64,000 bases of DNA from Streptomyces sp. ICBB 8177. GTDB lineage: Bacteria; Actinomycetota; Actinomycetes; Streptomycetales; Streptomycetaceae. Of this stretch, positions 56,156-63,771 are shown one piece after another. Each line of letters opens with the position of its first letter. Positions within the stretch are counted from its first letter, which is position 1. The position numbers and the translations under genes are program-made. The DNA is taken from NCBI RefSeq assembly GCF_003144095.1, contig NZ_NSKH01000023.1:62001-126000 (forward strand), given 5' to 3'. The notes under the pieces were generated by a model. The model saw only the letters and a program-made list of their open reading frames with translations. It was not told the DNA's origin and ran no database searches.

Positions 56156-58252
56156 TCACGTCGAACGCGCCTCGTAGCGGGCGGCCTCCGACCGCAGCAC
56201 GGCGCTGTTGGCGTCGGCGTGCAGGGCCAGGTCGCGCAGCGAGGCGCTGATGGTGAAGTTCAGCTCGGGGCGGGCACTGGGCAGCCGGTTGCGCGGATCG
56301 ACCGCCAGCCACAACGCGGTCACCAGCAGCGCCAGGGAGCGGTGCTTGCCGTACGCCTCGGGCGCCAGGTCGCGGGCGAGCCGGTCGGCGCGGTGCGAGG
56401 CGGGCTCCGACAGCACGACCGGGTCGCGCATCGGCGCCGCGGTGACCGCGTACAGCTCGTACAGCCACGCCTCGGTCGGCAGCCCGCCCAGCGAGACGCG
56501 CAGCGCCGTCACCACCTCGTCCACCCTGCCCAGCGCCAACATGTGGTGCGGTACGGCGAGTTCGTGGCCCGCGCGGTCCGCGTGCCAGGCCCGCATCCGC
56601 TCGTGCGCGGTGTCCCAGTCCGGGTGCGGCCCGCCCCCCTCGCGGGCGGCCAGCTCCCGGGTCAGCAGCAGGCGCAGCCACGGTTGCAGCACGTGGGACT
56701 CGGGCAGCCGCCTCGGGTGCGCCGCCGGGCCGTCCGCGGGCAGGTAGCCGGAGCCGCGCCCGCCACGGGTGCCCGCGTCCTCCGACAGCGGCGGCACCAT
56801 CCACAGCCGCTCGGCGGTGTCCTCCAGCAGCGTCTCGCGCAGCCGGGGAGAAAACCCCTCCAGCAGACCGGAGTTGACGGCCGACTCCATGTCCCGGGCC
56901 GCCGCGCACGTCACCAGGCCCGCCAGCTGCTCGGCGTCCATGCCCTGCGTCAGGTACCGCAACGCCTCCTGGCCCAGCGTCGGCGGCGCCGGCGAGCCGC
57001 CCGCGCCGCCCGGGTCGCGCACCAGCGGACCGGAGTCGAGGATGCCGCGCAGCCGCTCCTGGGCGTCCGGCCGCTCCAGCAGCCGGGCCGCCGCCCGCTG
57101 CGTGCGCAGCACGCTCCACGGATGCCCGTACGTCAGCCGGTGCACCAGCGGCGTCGCCTCCGGCAGCCTCGGCGCGATCGCCGCCCCGAGCTGCGAGACC
57201 TGACCGGCCGTCAGGTCCGGCAGTTGCACGGCGTACCACCACCAGGACGCGTCCGCGGGCGAGGCGGGCACCGCGTCGTGCCAGTCGTCGTACGACGCCC
57301 GCTCGCCCCGGCTGATCCGCAGCCCCGCCGGTCCCGGGTCGAACGGGCCCGGCACCGCGCGGGCCGTCGAGGACGTGGCGACCACCAGCAGCGGATCGCA
57401 CCCGCCGTCCGGCGCCGCCCGCATCAGCGCCTCGCGCAGCTCCAGCAGCAGACTGAGGAAACGGGTGCCGTCACCGCGGTCGATGTTGTCCAGCACCACC
57501 AGGCAGTTGCGGTCCCGGCCCAGGCCCGGCCGCCCCGCGTAGGCCGCCCGCAGGTCGGCGAGGAACGCCTCGCACAGCAGCCGGTCCACCCGCTCGGCGT
57601 CGGCCGGATCCTCGCTGCGGCTGCGCTCGTTGAGGGCCACCAGCGCGGCCAGCGGCTCCGACGGGCTGCCCTCGCCGTACCACTCGACGCCGGAGCGCGA
57701 CACCGTCGACAACAACCTCGGCCCGATGCCGCGCAGCAGCAGCGAGGCGAGCAGCCCGGCGCCCGGCACCGGGATCACCCCGATGTCGTTGAGCAGCCCG
57801 ACGACCTCCGACAGCGCGTCCGCCGCGGGCCCCGCGGCACGCTTGCGGGCCGAGCGCATCGCCTTGGCCAACTGGTGCTTGGCGTGCTCGGGGTTGTTGG
57901 CGTCCAGCCGCAACTCCGGGTCGACGGCGACCAGTCCGTGGGTGAGGCGGGGGAAGTGCAGGGGCCGCTGGTGCGGAGCCTTGAGCGACAGGCGGAACGC
58001 CAGCCGCGCAGCGACCTCGTGCGGGCGCAGCGTCGCGGCGGCGAAGTCGTGGCCGGCCGTGGGCGCGGTGGACGCGCGGTGCGCGAGGTGTTCCAGTGCG
58101 GCGGTCTTGCCGCTGCCGTGCCGCCCCAGCAGCACGACGACCGGCAACGGGCGGTCCGCCCGCCGCGTCCCCTGCCGGGCGCGCACCCAGCAGTCGCGGA
58201 CCAGCGTCTCGACGGCCTCCAGGCCGAGCGGACGGACGGGCACGTCGGGCAC
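56156..58252 (-). CDS. Large P-loop NTPase (KAP/STAND-like)
   Basis: 698 residues. Walker A reads GRHGSGKT (43-50) and Walker B LVVLDNID (251-258), with a long insert between them. The insert includes a hydrophobic stretch at about 147-174 (GLLNDIGVIPVPGAGLLASLLL) that could dip into the membrane, as in KAP-family NTPases. The C-terminal 400 residues are helical and carry no domain I recognise (HPWSVLRTQRAAARLLERPDAQ, EQLAGLVTCAAARDMESA). GTG 58252 follows GAAGGGGG by 9 bases; upstream frame to 58303 lacks a site. Its gene order with the ligand-binding-like membrane protein suggests a two-gene signalling or defence-like unit. Confidence 0.65.
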   Translation of the reverse strand: MPDVPVRPLGLEAVETLVRDCWVRARQGTRRADRPLPVVVLLGRHGSGKTAALEHLAHRASTAPTAGHDFAAATLRPHEVAARLAFRLSLKAPHQRPLHFPRLTHGLVAVDPELRLDANNPEHAKHQLAKAMRSARKRAAGPAADALSEVVGLLNDIGVIPVPGAGLLASLLLRGIGPRLLSTVSRSGVEWYGEGSPSEPLAALVALNERSRSEDPADAERVDRLLCEAFLADLRAAYAGRPGLGRDRNCLVVLDNIDRGDGTRFLSLLLELREALMRAAPDGGCDPLLVVATSSTARAVPGPFDPGPAGLRISRGERASYDDWHDAVPASPADASWWWYAVQLPDLTAGQVSQLGAAIAPRLPEATPLVHRLTYGHPWSVLRTQRAAARLLERPDAQERLRGILDSGPLVRDPGGAGGSPAPPTLGQEALRYLTQGMDAEQLAGLVTCAAARDMESAVNSGLLEGFSPRLRETLLEDTAERLWMVPPLSEDAGTRGGRGSGYLPADGPAAHPRRLPESHVLQPWLRLLLTRELAAREGGGPHPDWDTAHERMRAWHADRAGHELAVPHHMLALGRVDEVVTALRVSLGGLPTEAWLYELYAVTAAPMRDPVVLSEPASHRADRLARDLAPEAYGKHRSLALLVTALWLAVDPRNRLPSARPELNFTISASLRDLALHADANSAVLRSEAARYEARST

Positions 58253-58432
58253 AGTGCTGGTCCCCCTTCGCAGCAACGTGATCGCGCCGACCCATCGTGG
58301 CACGGATTCCTTTACCCGGTACAGGAGTTGGCTTTACGCGGTAAGGGAGCCGAACGCTCCGCCTTCGGCCCCTCGGCTGGGGCGGCCGGTGGCAACTGGA
58401 CACCCCGGGCCCCGCCCCGGAGAATCCGTAGC

Positions 58433-58999
58433 GTGAGGTCATACGAGTTCCAGACGCGCTCCGGCCGGCCGTCGGACGCCGAGCGGGACCGGGCCGTCGA
58501 GGTGCTCAAGGAGAACGCGGTCCGCGGCAGGCTGTCCCACGACACCTTCCTGCGCCGCATGGAACTCGCGCTCGCCGCCGAGGACCGCGAGGCGCTCGGC
58601 GCGCTCACCGCCGACCTGCCCTCCGGCGGCCGTCTGAGCCGCTGGACGCTCGGCGTGGTCGGCGCCTGCTCGGCGTTCGGCGTGCGGGTGCGCAGGGCCT
58701 GGCGGGTCGAGCGGCTGCCGAGGCTGATGCTGCCCGAGCCCGGCCCGCGCCCGTTGCGCATAGGCCGCGACTACGCGTCGGGCCTGCGCGTCCACGACGA
58801 CTCCGTCTCCCGGGTGCACGCGGAACTGGCCTGCGAGGGCGGCGTGTGGATCCTGCGCGACCTGGGCTCGATGAACGGCACGTGGGTCAACGGGCGGCGG
58901 GTGATGGGCGCGACGACGGTGCGCCCGGGAGACGTCGTCACCTTCGGCGCGGTCGGCTACCGCCTGGCGGCCGAGCCCCCGGGAAGCCTGCCCGCGTGA
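58433..58999 (+). CDS. DUF1707-FHA domain protein
   Basis: 188 residues. An N-terminal DUF1707 (SDAERDRAVEVLKENAVRGRLSHDTFLRRMELAL, about 13-48) is joined by a short linker to an FHA domain (about 105-180) with the phosphothreonine-binding pattern RIGRDYASG, SRVHAEL and RDLGSMNGTWVNGRRV. FHA domains bind phosphothreonine peptides made by Ser/Thr kinases such as those of the Pkn family. GTG 58433 has CCGGAGAATCCGTAGC upstream. Divergent from the P-loop NTPase; it may report kinase signalling to that unit. Confidence 0.85.
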   Translation: MRSYEFQTRSGRPSDAERDRAVEVLKENAVRGRLSHDTFLRRMELALAAEDREALGALTADLPSGGRLSRWTLGVVGACSAFGVRVRRAWRVERLPRLMLPEPGPRPLRIGRDYASGLRVHDDSVSRVHAELACEGGVWILRDLGSMNGTWVNGRRVMGATTVRPGDVVTFGAVGYRLAAEPPGSLPA

Positions 59000-59002
59000 C
59001 GG

Positions 59003-59518
59003 TCACTCCGTCACGCGCGAAAGCCATGCCTCGTGCGTGCCGTCGAACGGCGCCTGGCGGCGGGCGACCGACTCCGTGAGGCGGTCCGCGGTGTCACGGG
59101 CACCGGAGACGATGTCGGGCGGGTAGGCGTAGCGCACCTGGTGCTCGGCGAACTCGTCCTCGTCGTCGACGAACACCGACCCGTCCCGTCGCCGGATCAC
59201 GTCCAGGTCGAGATCGGCCATCGTCACCCGGTCCTCGGACGGCCAGCGGGGGAGCGTGGTGATGTCGCAGTAGATCTCGTACTTGTGCGGCACGCCGTTG
59301 AAGGACGCCGTCCACCACGCGTCGCGCGGCACCAGCAGCACGAACCCCACGCTGCACTCGACCGGCGGCTCCTGCCCCCTCTGCATGCGGCTCCCCGGCA
59401 CACACCCCAGCCAGGTCCCGAACCGGTCCTCACCGAGCCGCTGCGCGTGGTGGTGCCAGTGCAGGGACCCGTCGTACTTGGTGTAGACGACCTCGACGCT
59501 CTCCAGTTGACCACTCAT
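59003..59518 (-). CDS. DUF402 domain protein
   Basis: 171 residues. The YtqA/FomD-like DUF402 fold is shown by VVYTKYDGSLHWHHHAQRLGE, FVLLVPRDAWWTASFN, YCDITTLPRW, and the metal-binding acidic strand VTMADLDLDVIRRRDGSVFVDDEDEF. Characterised relatives hydrolyse nucleoside diphosphates or cytidylyl phosphonates. It converges on the FHA gene with 3 bases between stops. ATG 59518. Substrate unknown. Confidence 0.82.
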   Translation of the reverse strand: MSGQLESVEVVYTKYDGSLHWHHHAQRLGEDRFGTWLGCVPGSRMQRGQEPPVECSVGFVLLVPRDAWWTASFNGVPHKYEIYCDITTLPRWPSEDRVTMADLDLDVIRRRDGSVFVDDEDEFAEHQVRYAYPPDIVSGARDTADRLTESVARRQAPFDGTHEAWLSRVTE

Positions 59519-59665
59519 TCCCCGAACCTACGGTCGGCCCCGGCCCGCGCGCACCCGAGTTCCGGTCGGCCGGCACCGCCGTGTCGAGGACGGGCGTTGC
59601 GTGCGGGAACAGCCGAGGTGGCCGACACTGTTGCATCGACCGAGCGAACCGAACCAGACCGACCT

Positions 59666-59690
59666 GACCCGACCCGACCCGACCCGACCC
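59666..59690 (+). repeat. Pentanucleotide tandem repeat (GACCC)5
   Basis: Five perfect GACCC units (59666-59690), with partial units on the left (from about 59657). It lies 30 bases upstream of the deacetylase start, in the promoter/leader region. Slippage could alter leader length. Confidence 0.85.
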
Positions 59691-59719
59691 GGGGCACTCC
59701 CCGCACGGAGGAATCCTTC

Positions 59720-60553
59720 ATGAACGACCGGCCCTTGACGCTGATGGCCGTGCACGCCCACCCCGACGACGAGGCCACGAGCACGGGAGGGATTCTCGCG
59801 CGGTACGCGGCGGAGGGGATCCGCACGGTGCTGGTGACGTGTACCGAGGGTGGCTGCGGTGACGGGCCGGGGGGTGTCAAACCGGACTCCCCTGAGCACG
59901 ATCCGGCCGCCGTCGCCGCGATGCGCCGCCAGGAGCTGGAGGCGAGCTGCGCCGTCCTGAAGGTCGCGCACCTGGAGACGCTGGACTACGCCGACTCCGG
60001 GATGATGGGCTGGCCGACCAACGACGCCCCCGGTTCGTTCTGGCGGACCCCCGTGGAGGAGGCCGCCGCCCGGCTCGCGGACCTGATGAGGCGTTACGAG
60101 CCCGACGTGGTCGTGACCTACGACGAGAACGGCTTCTACGGCCACCCCGACCACATCCAGGCGAACCGGATCACGATGGCGGCGCTGGCGATGACCGAGG
60201 CGACGCCGAAGGTGTACTGGACGACGGCACCCCGCTCGATGATGCGGCGGTTCGGCGAGGTCATGCGGGAGTTCGACGCGGACTGGCAGGAGCCGGACCC
60301 CGCCGAGGCCGCCGCGATGGCCGAGATCGGACTGCCCGACGAGGAGATCACGACCTGGGTGGACGTCACCGACTTCGGCGCCCAGAAGTTCGACGCCCTG
60401 GCCGCGCACGCGAGCCAGGGCGAGAACATCTTCTTCCTCAAGATGGGGCAGAAGCGGTTCACGGAGCTGATGGGCGTGGAGACGTTCGTACGGGTCCGGG
60501 ACACGACAAACGCCCCGGTCCCCGAGAACGACCTCTTCGCGGGACTGCGCTGA
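59720..60553 (+). CDS. PIG-L family deacetylase (Mca/MshB-like)
   Basis: 277 residues. The zinc-binding motif is VHAHPDDEAT (His-Pro-Asp-Asp), with the second histidine in GFYGHPDHIQ and CTEGGCGDG in between. This matches the family of MshB (GlcNAc-Ins deacetylase of mycothiol synthesis) and Mca (mycothiol S-conjugate amidase). The YDENGFYGHPDH stretch is typical of both, so a mycothiol-related job is likely, but which is not resolved. ATG 59720 has GGAGGAATCCTTC upstream. Confidence 0.8.
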   Translation: MNDRPLTLMAVHAHPDDEATSTGGILARYAAEGIRTVLVTCTEGGCGDGPGGVKPDSPEHDPAAVAAMRRQELEASCAVLKVAHLETLDYADSGMMGWPTNDAPGSFWRTPVEEAAARLADLMRRYEPDVVVTYDENGFYGHPDHIQANRITMAALAMTEATPKVYWTTAPRSMMRRFGEVMREFDADWQEPDPAEAAAMAEIGLPDEEITTWVDVTDFGAQKFDALAAHASQGENIFFLKMGQKRFTELMGVETFVRVRDTTNAPVPENDLFAGLR

Positions 60554-60579
60554 TCCGCCGGCGCCAACTCGCCGTGGTC

Positions 60580-60612
60580 CGGCGGCGGTTGCCGCACGCG
60601 CATCCGCCGCCG
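60580..60612. terminator. Candidate bidirectional hairpin between convergent genes
   Basis: CGGCGGCGG (60580-60588) pairs with CCGCCGCCG (60604-60612). It lies in the 114-base gap between the deacetylase and the alpha/beta hydrolase. Low sequence complexity makes this a modest call. Confidence 0.4.
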
Positions 60613-60667
60613 ACCCGGACCGGCCGGCCGTCTTCGACCAGTTCGGCATGACCGTGCGCGCGGAGTG

Positions 60668-61606
60668 TCAGTCGTCGTCGGCGATGAGGTCCGTTATCGC
60701 GGCAGTGACGGCTTCGGGCTGCTCGTCGGGGATGAAGTGTCCGGCGGCGGGCACGACGACTCCGCTCGTTTCGTCGGCCCATGGGCTGAGGGAGGCGGCC
60801 ATGTCCGCGACGGAGCCGTGGCTGCTGGAGATTCCGAGGACGGGCACGGTCAGGTGCCGCCGTTCGAGCGCCTCGCGGTTCCTGCGCGCCGACTCCGCGG
60901 CGTCCCGGTAGTACGCGAGGGAGGCGCGCAGGCCGCCGTCGGCGGCGACTGCGGCCGCGTAGTGGTCGAGTTCGGCGTCATCGAACGTGTCGGGGGACAG
61001 GGCCTTCGCCTTCAGGAACCAGCCGACGTACTCGCGTTCGCGACCGGCAAGCAGCGTCTCGGGCAGGTCGGGCACGAGGTGGAACGCGAAATGCCAGGTC
61101 TTCCACGCTCGGTCCGGGTCGGTGGGGATCGCCTCCGGGAGAGTGATACCGGGAATTCCGGCGTCGAGCAGGGCGATCCCGCGCAGGTGGCTCTCGAAGG
61201 TGAGGGCGAGGGAGAAAGCGACCCAGGCGCCGATGTCATGGGCGACCAGGGAGTAGGCCGACACTCCGAGAGCCTGCACGGCGGTGTGGACGTGTGCGGC
61301 GACCGTGTGTGTGTCGTAGCCGCGCTCCGGACGCTCGGAGTGGCCCTGACCCGGCAGGTCGATCGCGATGACGCGGAACCGGTGAGTGAGGCCGGGCATC
61401 ACCTTTCGCCAGGCCCACCAGGTCTGCGGGAACCCGGCGAGCAGGACGACGGCCGGGCCGCTCGGCTGCCCGCCTTCCACGGCGTGGAGGCGGACGCCGT
61501 CCGCGTCGACCCAGCGGTGAGTGAATCCGGTCAGATGCCGCAGGGGCAGGTCGGGCACGGGGTTGCTTCCGGAGACCTGCGGGGTGCTGGGTGCCGGGCC
61601 GGTCAT
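60668..61606 (-). CDS. Alpha/beta hydrolase (epoxide-hydrolase-like)
   Basis: 312 residues. The oxyanion segment LAGFPQTWWAW corresponds to the HGFPQxWxxW of epoxide hydrolases. The nucleophile elbow reads AHDIGAW (Asp), and the catalytic histidine is in AAGHFIPDEQPE. A cap domain rich in Tyr lies between about 150 and 230. An Asp nucleophile indicates epoxide hydrolase or dehalogenase chemistry. ATG 61606 follows AGGGGATTCCC. Divergent from a TetR-type gene, with a strong palindrome between them that probably controls both. Confidence 0.82.
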   Translation of the reverse strand: MTGPAPSTPQVSGSNPVPDLPLRHLTGFTHRWVDADGVRLHAVEGGQPSGPAVVLLAGFPQTWWAWRKVMPGLTHRFRVIAIDLPGQGHSERPERGYDTHTVAAHVHTAVQALGVSAYSLVAHDIGAWVAFSLALTFESHLRGIALLDAGIPGITLPEAIPTDPDRAWKTWHFAFHLVPDLPETLLAGREREYVGWFLKAKALSPDTFDDAELDHYAAAVAADGGLRASLAYYRDAAESARRNREALERRHLTVPVLGISSSHGSVADMAASLSPWADETSGVVVPAAGHFIPDEQPEAVTAAITDLIADDD

Positions 61607-61747
61607 GGGAATCCCCTGTCGGTGTCGGGTGTGTGGTCGGGACGGATGGCGTAGCTGCCGGCGGCGACGAGGGCCACGTGGTGTGTTTCCCGTGTGATCG
61701 CGAAGTGCACGGTAGGCCTGGCCAAGACCGCACTCGAGGGCTAACAC

Positions 61748-61771
61748 ATCTTGAACTGTTCGGTTCAAGAT
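61748..61771. promoter_or_regulatory. TetR-type operator between the hydrolase and tetR genes
   Basis: ATCTTGAAC-TGTTCG-GTTCAAGAT has perfect 9-base arms and a 6-base centre, typical of TetR/AcrR operators. It lies 54 bases upstream of the regulator start and 142 upstream of the hydrolase start. Likely autoregulation plus control of the hydrolase. Confidence 0.75.
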
Positions 61772-61825
61772 AAGATGGTGCACGACACAGTCCGAACCAT
61801 CGACGCATCGCCGAGGAAGTGCCGC

Positions 61826-62410
61826 GTGGCAGGCAAGAAGCAGTTCGACATGGACACGGCGCTCGACGCCGCGATGATCCAGTTCTGGCGCGACGGCTAC
61901 GCCGACACCTCATTGGACGATTTGTCCCGGGCGACCGGCCTGAACCGCAGTTCCATCTACTCCTCCCTCGGCGACAAGGACACACTCTTCCTGCGCTGCC
62001 TGGATCTCTACGCCGCGCGCTATGGCGAGAAGTACGACGCCGCCCTGTCGGGCGCGGCCTCGGACCCCGTGGCCGCCGTTCGCGCGTTCTTCGGCGTCAC
62101 CCTTGAGCGCATCGCCGATCCCGAACTGCCGGATGGATGCCTGATCGCCCAGTCGGCCATGGCGATCCCCGTTCTGAGCCCGGCCGTCGCGGCGCACGCC
62201 AAGCAGGCGCTCGGCTTCCAGTACCTGCGTCTGCGCGCCGCGCTGAAGGCCGGCAGGCTGACCGACGAGGAAGCGGAGGCCTTCGCCGTACACACGGCGG
62301 CTGTGAACCAGTCGCTCGCCGTCATGAGCAGGGCCGGGGCGAGCCCGGCGCAACTCCTGGCCGTCGTGGGCGTGACCCTTGACGCGCTGTCGCGGGCGTC
62401 GCGGGCGTAA
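61826..62410 (+). CDS. TetR/AcrR family transcriptional regulator
   Basis: 194 residues. The N-terminal HTH (about 8-50) reads MDTALDAAMIQFWRDGYADTSLDDLSRATGLNRSSIYSSLGDKDTLF, which has the usual TetR spacing. The C-terminal ligand domain (LPDGCLIAQSAMAIPVLSPAV) resembles the TetR_C group with a cysteine. GTG 61826 follows GAGGAAGTGCCGC. An earlier in-frame ATG (61775) has no ribosome site and falls close to the operator. Local GC is a little lower than in the core genes. Confidence 0.85.
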   Translation: MAGKKQFDMDTALDAAMIQFWRDGYADTSLDDLSRATGLNRSSIYSSLGDKDTLFLRCLDLYAARYGEKYDAALSGAASDPVAAVRAFFGVTLERIADPELPDGCLIAQSAMAIPVLSPAVAAHAKQALGFQYLRLRAALKAGRLTDEEAEAFAVHTAAVNQSLAVMSRAGASPAQLLAVVGVTLDALSRASRA

Positions 62411-62490
62411 CGAATCCGATGCGGCCGACGGACTCGCGGCGGCCGACCTCACGCGCTGATATTGCATCAGTTACTGCCATTGCTGTGCGC

Positions 62491-62521
62491 AAGCCCCGCA
62501 GGGAGACGTCCTGCGGGGCTT
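62491..62521. terminator. Bidirectional terminator after the tetR gene
   Basis: AAGCCCCGCAGG pairs perfectly with CCTGCGGGGCTT (12 bp) around GAGACGT. It separates the convergent tetR and hypothetical genes. Confidence 0.8.
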
Positions 62522-62537
62522 CCGTCCATCTGGGCTG

Positions 62538-62945
62538 TCAGCGGTCCTTCGGGGAGAAGTCCAGTGTCAATGCTTCGCCGGATTTGACGGTGAACCATGC
62601 TGCGGGGAATTCCAGGCGGATGCCGCACAGTTCGCCCACGGGATTGTGGATTTCGGAGGATGAGACGATTTCGCTGAAGCCCGGTTTCCCTATCGTCTCC
62701 ACCTCTTCGAAGGCCCATGACTCGGCGGGGTGGCACCAGGAGGGCAACTCCGGCCACCGGCCCTCGGTGACCTTCAGGGTCCAGTCCGTGGCGCACGACA
62801 AGAGAACGGAGGGACCTGTGTCCAGCAGGAACTCCACGGCCTCGATCGGTGAGGTGCCTCGGGTGACGTCTGAGAGATACCTGACGCTGTACGCGGCTCG
62901 TACCTGCCGCCCGGCTCGAATGTTCACTACTTCTCGCTCGATCAT
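62538..62945 (-). CDS. Hypothetical protein, family not recognised
   Basis: 135 residues, predicted soluble and beta-rich: REVVNIRAGRQVRAAYSVRYLS, VEFLLDTGPSVLLSCATDWTLKV, IRLEFPAAWFTVKSGEALTLDFS. The pattern of alternating strands resembles small immunity- or binding-type proteins, but no family can be named. ATG 62945 has GAGAAGTAG upstream. GC is lower than in the surrounding core genes, consistent with an accessory gene. It follows the frameshifted secreted-protein gene by 14 bases. Confidence 0.6.
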   Translation of the reverse strand: MIEREVVNIRAGRQVRAAYSVRYLSDVTRGTSPIEAVEFLLDTGPSVLLSCATDWTLKVTEGRWPELPSWCHPAESWAFEEVETIGKPGFSEIVSSSEIHNPVGELCGIRLEFPAAWFTVKSGEALTLDFSPKDR

Positions 62946-62959
62946 TCCTGGAATCCGTG

Positions 62960-63257
62960 CTAATAGGGAGTGGCCTGCTGGAAGGCCTGCTTGGCGGCCT
63001 TGGCGTGAGCGGTGGCCTGGTCGTCAGCCTTGGCGGCCTGTCCGGCGTGGGCGGCCGCGTCGTCGGCGGCCTTCGCCGCGTTCTCGGCGTGCGTGGCCGC
63101 GTAAGTCCTCGACGGCGGAGGGCGGTGTGCCTTCGGCGGACGGCCGCGGGTCCGGCGAGTCGGCGGAGGCGAGCGCCGGTACGCCTACGGTGGCGGTGAG
63201 TGCGGCGGCGAGGGCCGCTGCGGTCGCGACGAGTATTCCGCGAAAGCGGGAGGTCAC
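62960..63257 (-). pseudogene. Secreted Ala-rich protein gene with +1 frame break at a TTA codon
   Basis: GTG 63257 (AAAGGA 7 bases upstream) opens a signal peptide, VATAAALAAALTATVGVPALASA. The frame then runs to ...GTPPSAVED and meets a TTA (leucine) codon at 63104-63102, after which it turns Arg-rich and stops at 63024. Skipping one base at that TTA puts translation in a frame reading YAATHAENAAKAADDAAAHA and on, an Ala-rich helical repeat ending at TAG 62960. This is either a real or sequencing frameshift, or a site of rare-codon +1 frameshifting. The protein would be secreted, about 98 residues. Confidence 0.6.
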
Positions 63258-63771
63258 CCGAAATTCCTTTCCGGCACGGGTGCGACGGCCCGTCTGCCGC
63301 CCCCGTGCGGACGTAATGTGCAAGTAAAGGTCGCACGGACCTTAGGGCGGATCGGCGTCATGGGCAACGTGACTGGATTCACAGAGGCTTCACAGGGCAC
63401 GCATGGGTAGCTCATGGATTGAGCGTGGACACGACACGCTTATAGAGCTGAAACGCCCGTCCCGGGCGGGATTCATTGCCTGACGCTCCGTCATGTCGGC
63501 CGCGTCTGCCGCCCGTGACGTCGACCGGTGAGCGGTCGAAATTGAGATGGCAAGGTGAAGGAGGGGTAAAGAGACCCGATATCATTCGTGCGGGGGCGAG
63601 CGCCGATCCGTTGGCATTGCGGTACGTGAACGCGCTGTTCGGCATCGGATCACTCCGAGAGGCGGGCAACGGGCCAGGCCCTCCGCCGCTGCCCCTCCCG
63701 CCATCACCACTCACCCACTCACCACTCGCCACTGACCACTCGCCACTGACGAAACACGAGGTATCCCTTCC
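63258..63771. other. 514-base intergenic region
   Basis: No gene with a ribosome site or convincing codon bias is seen; open frames on both strands here look like GC-driven artefacts. The left part is the promoter side of the secreted-protein gene. The right part has GAAGGAGGGG at 63557 without a matching start. Repeats at 63705-63755 follow. Confidence 0.5.
63705..63752 (+). repeat. CCACTCG/CCACTGA short tandem repeats
   Basis: CCACTCGCCACTGA occurs twice in tandem (about 63722-63749), preceded by degenerate CCACTCA units. It lies just upstream of the last gene's start. Confidence 0.7.

Noticed and set aside
55973-58432. Long plus-strand frame running into the FHA gene from the left
   Set aside because: Upstream of GTG 58433 it is an Arg/Gln/Pro-rich antisense reading of the receptor and NTPase genes. 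The FHA protein starts at 58433.
59650-59700. CRISPR-like array
   Set aside because: Repeats are 5 bp with no spacers; it is a simple tandem repeat.
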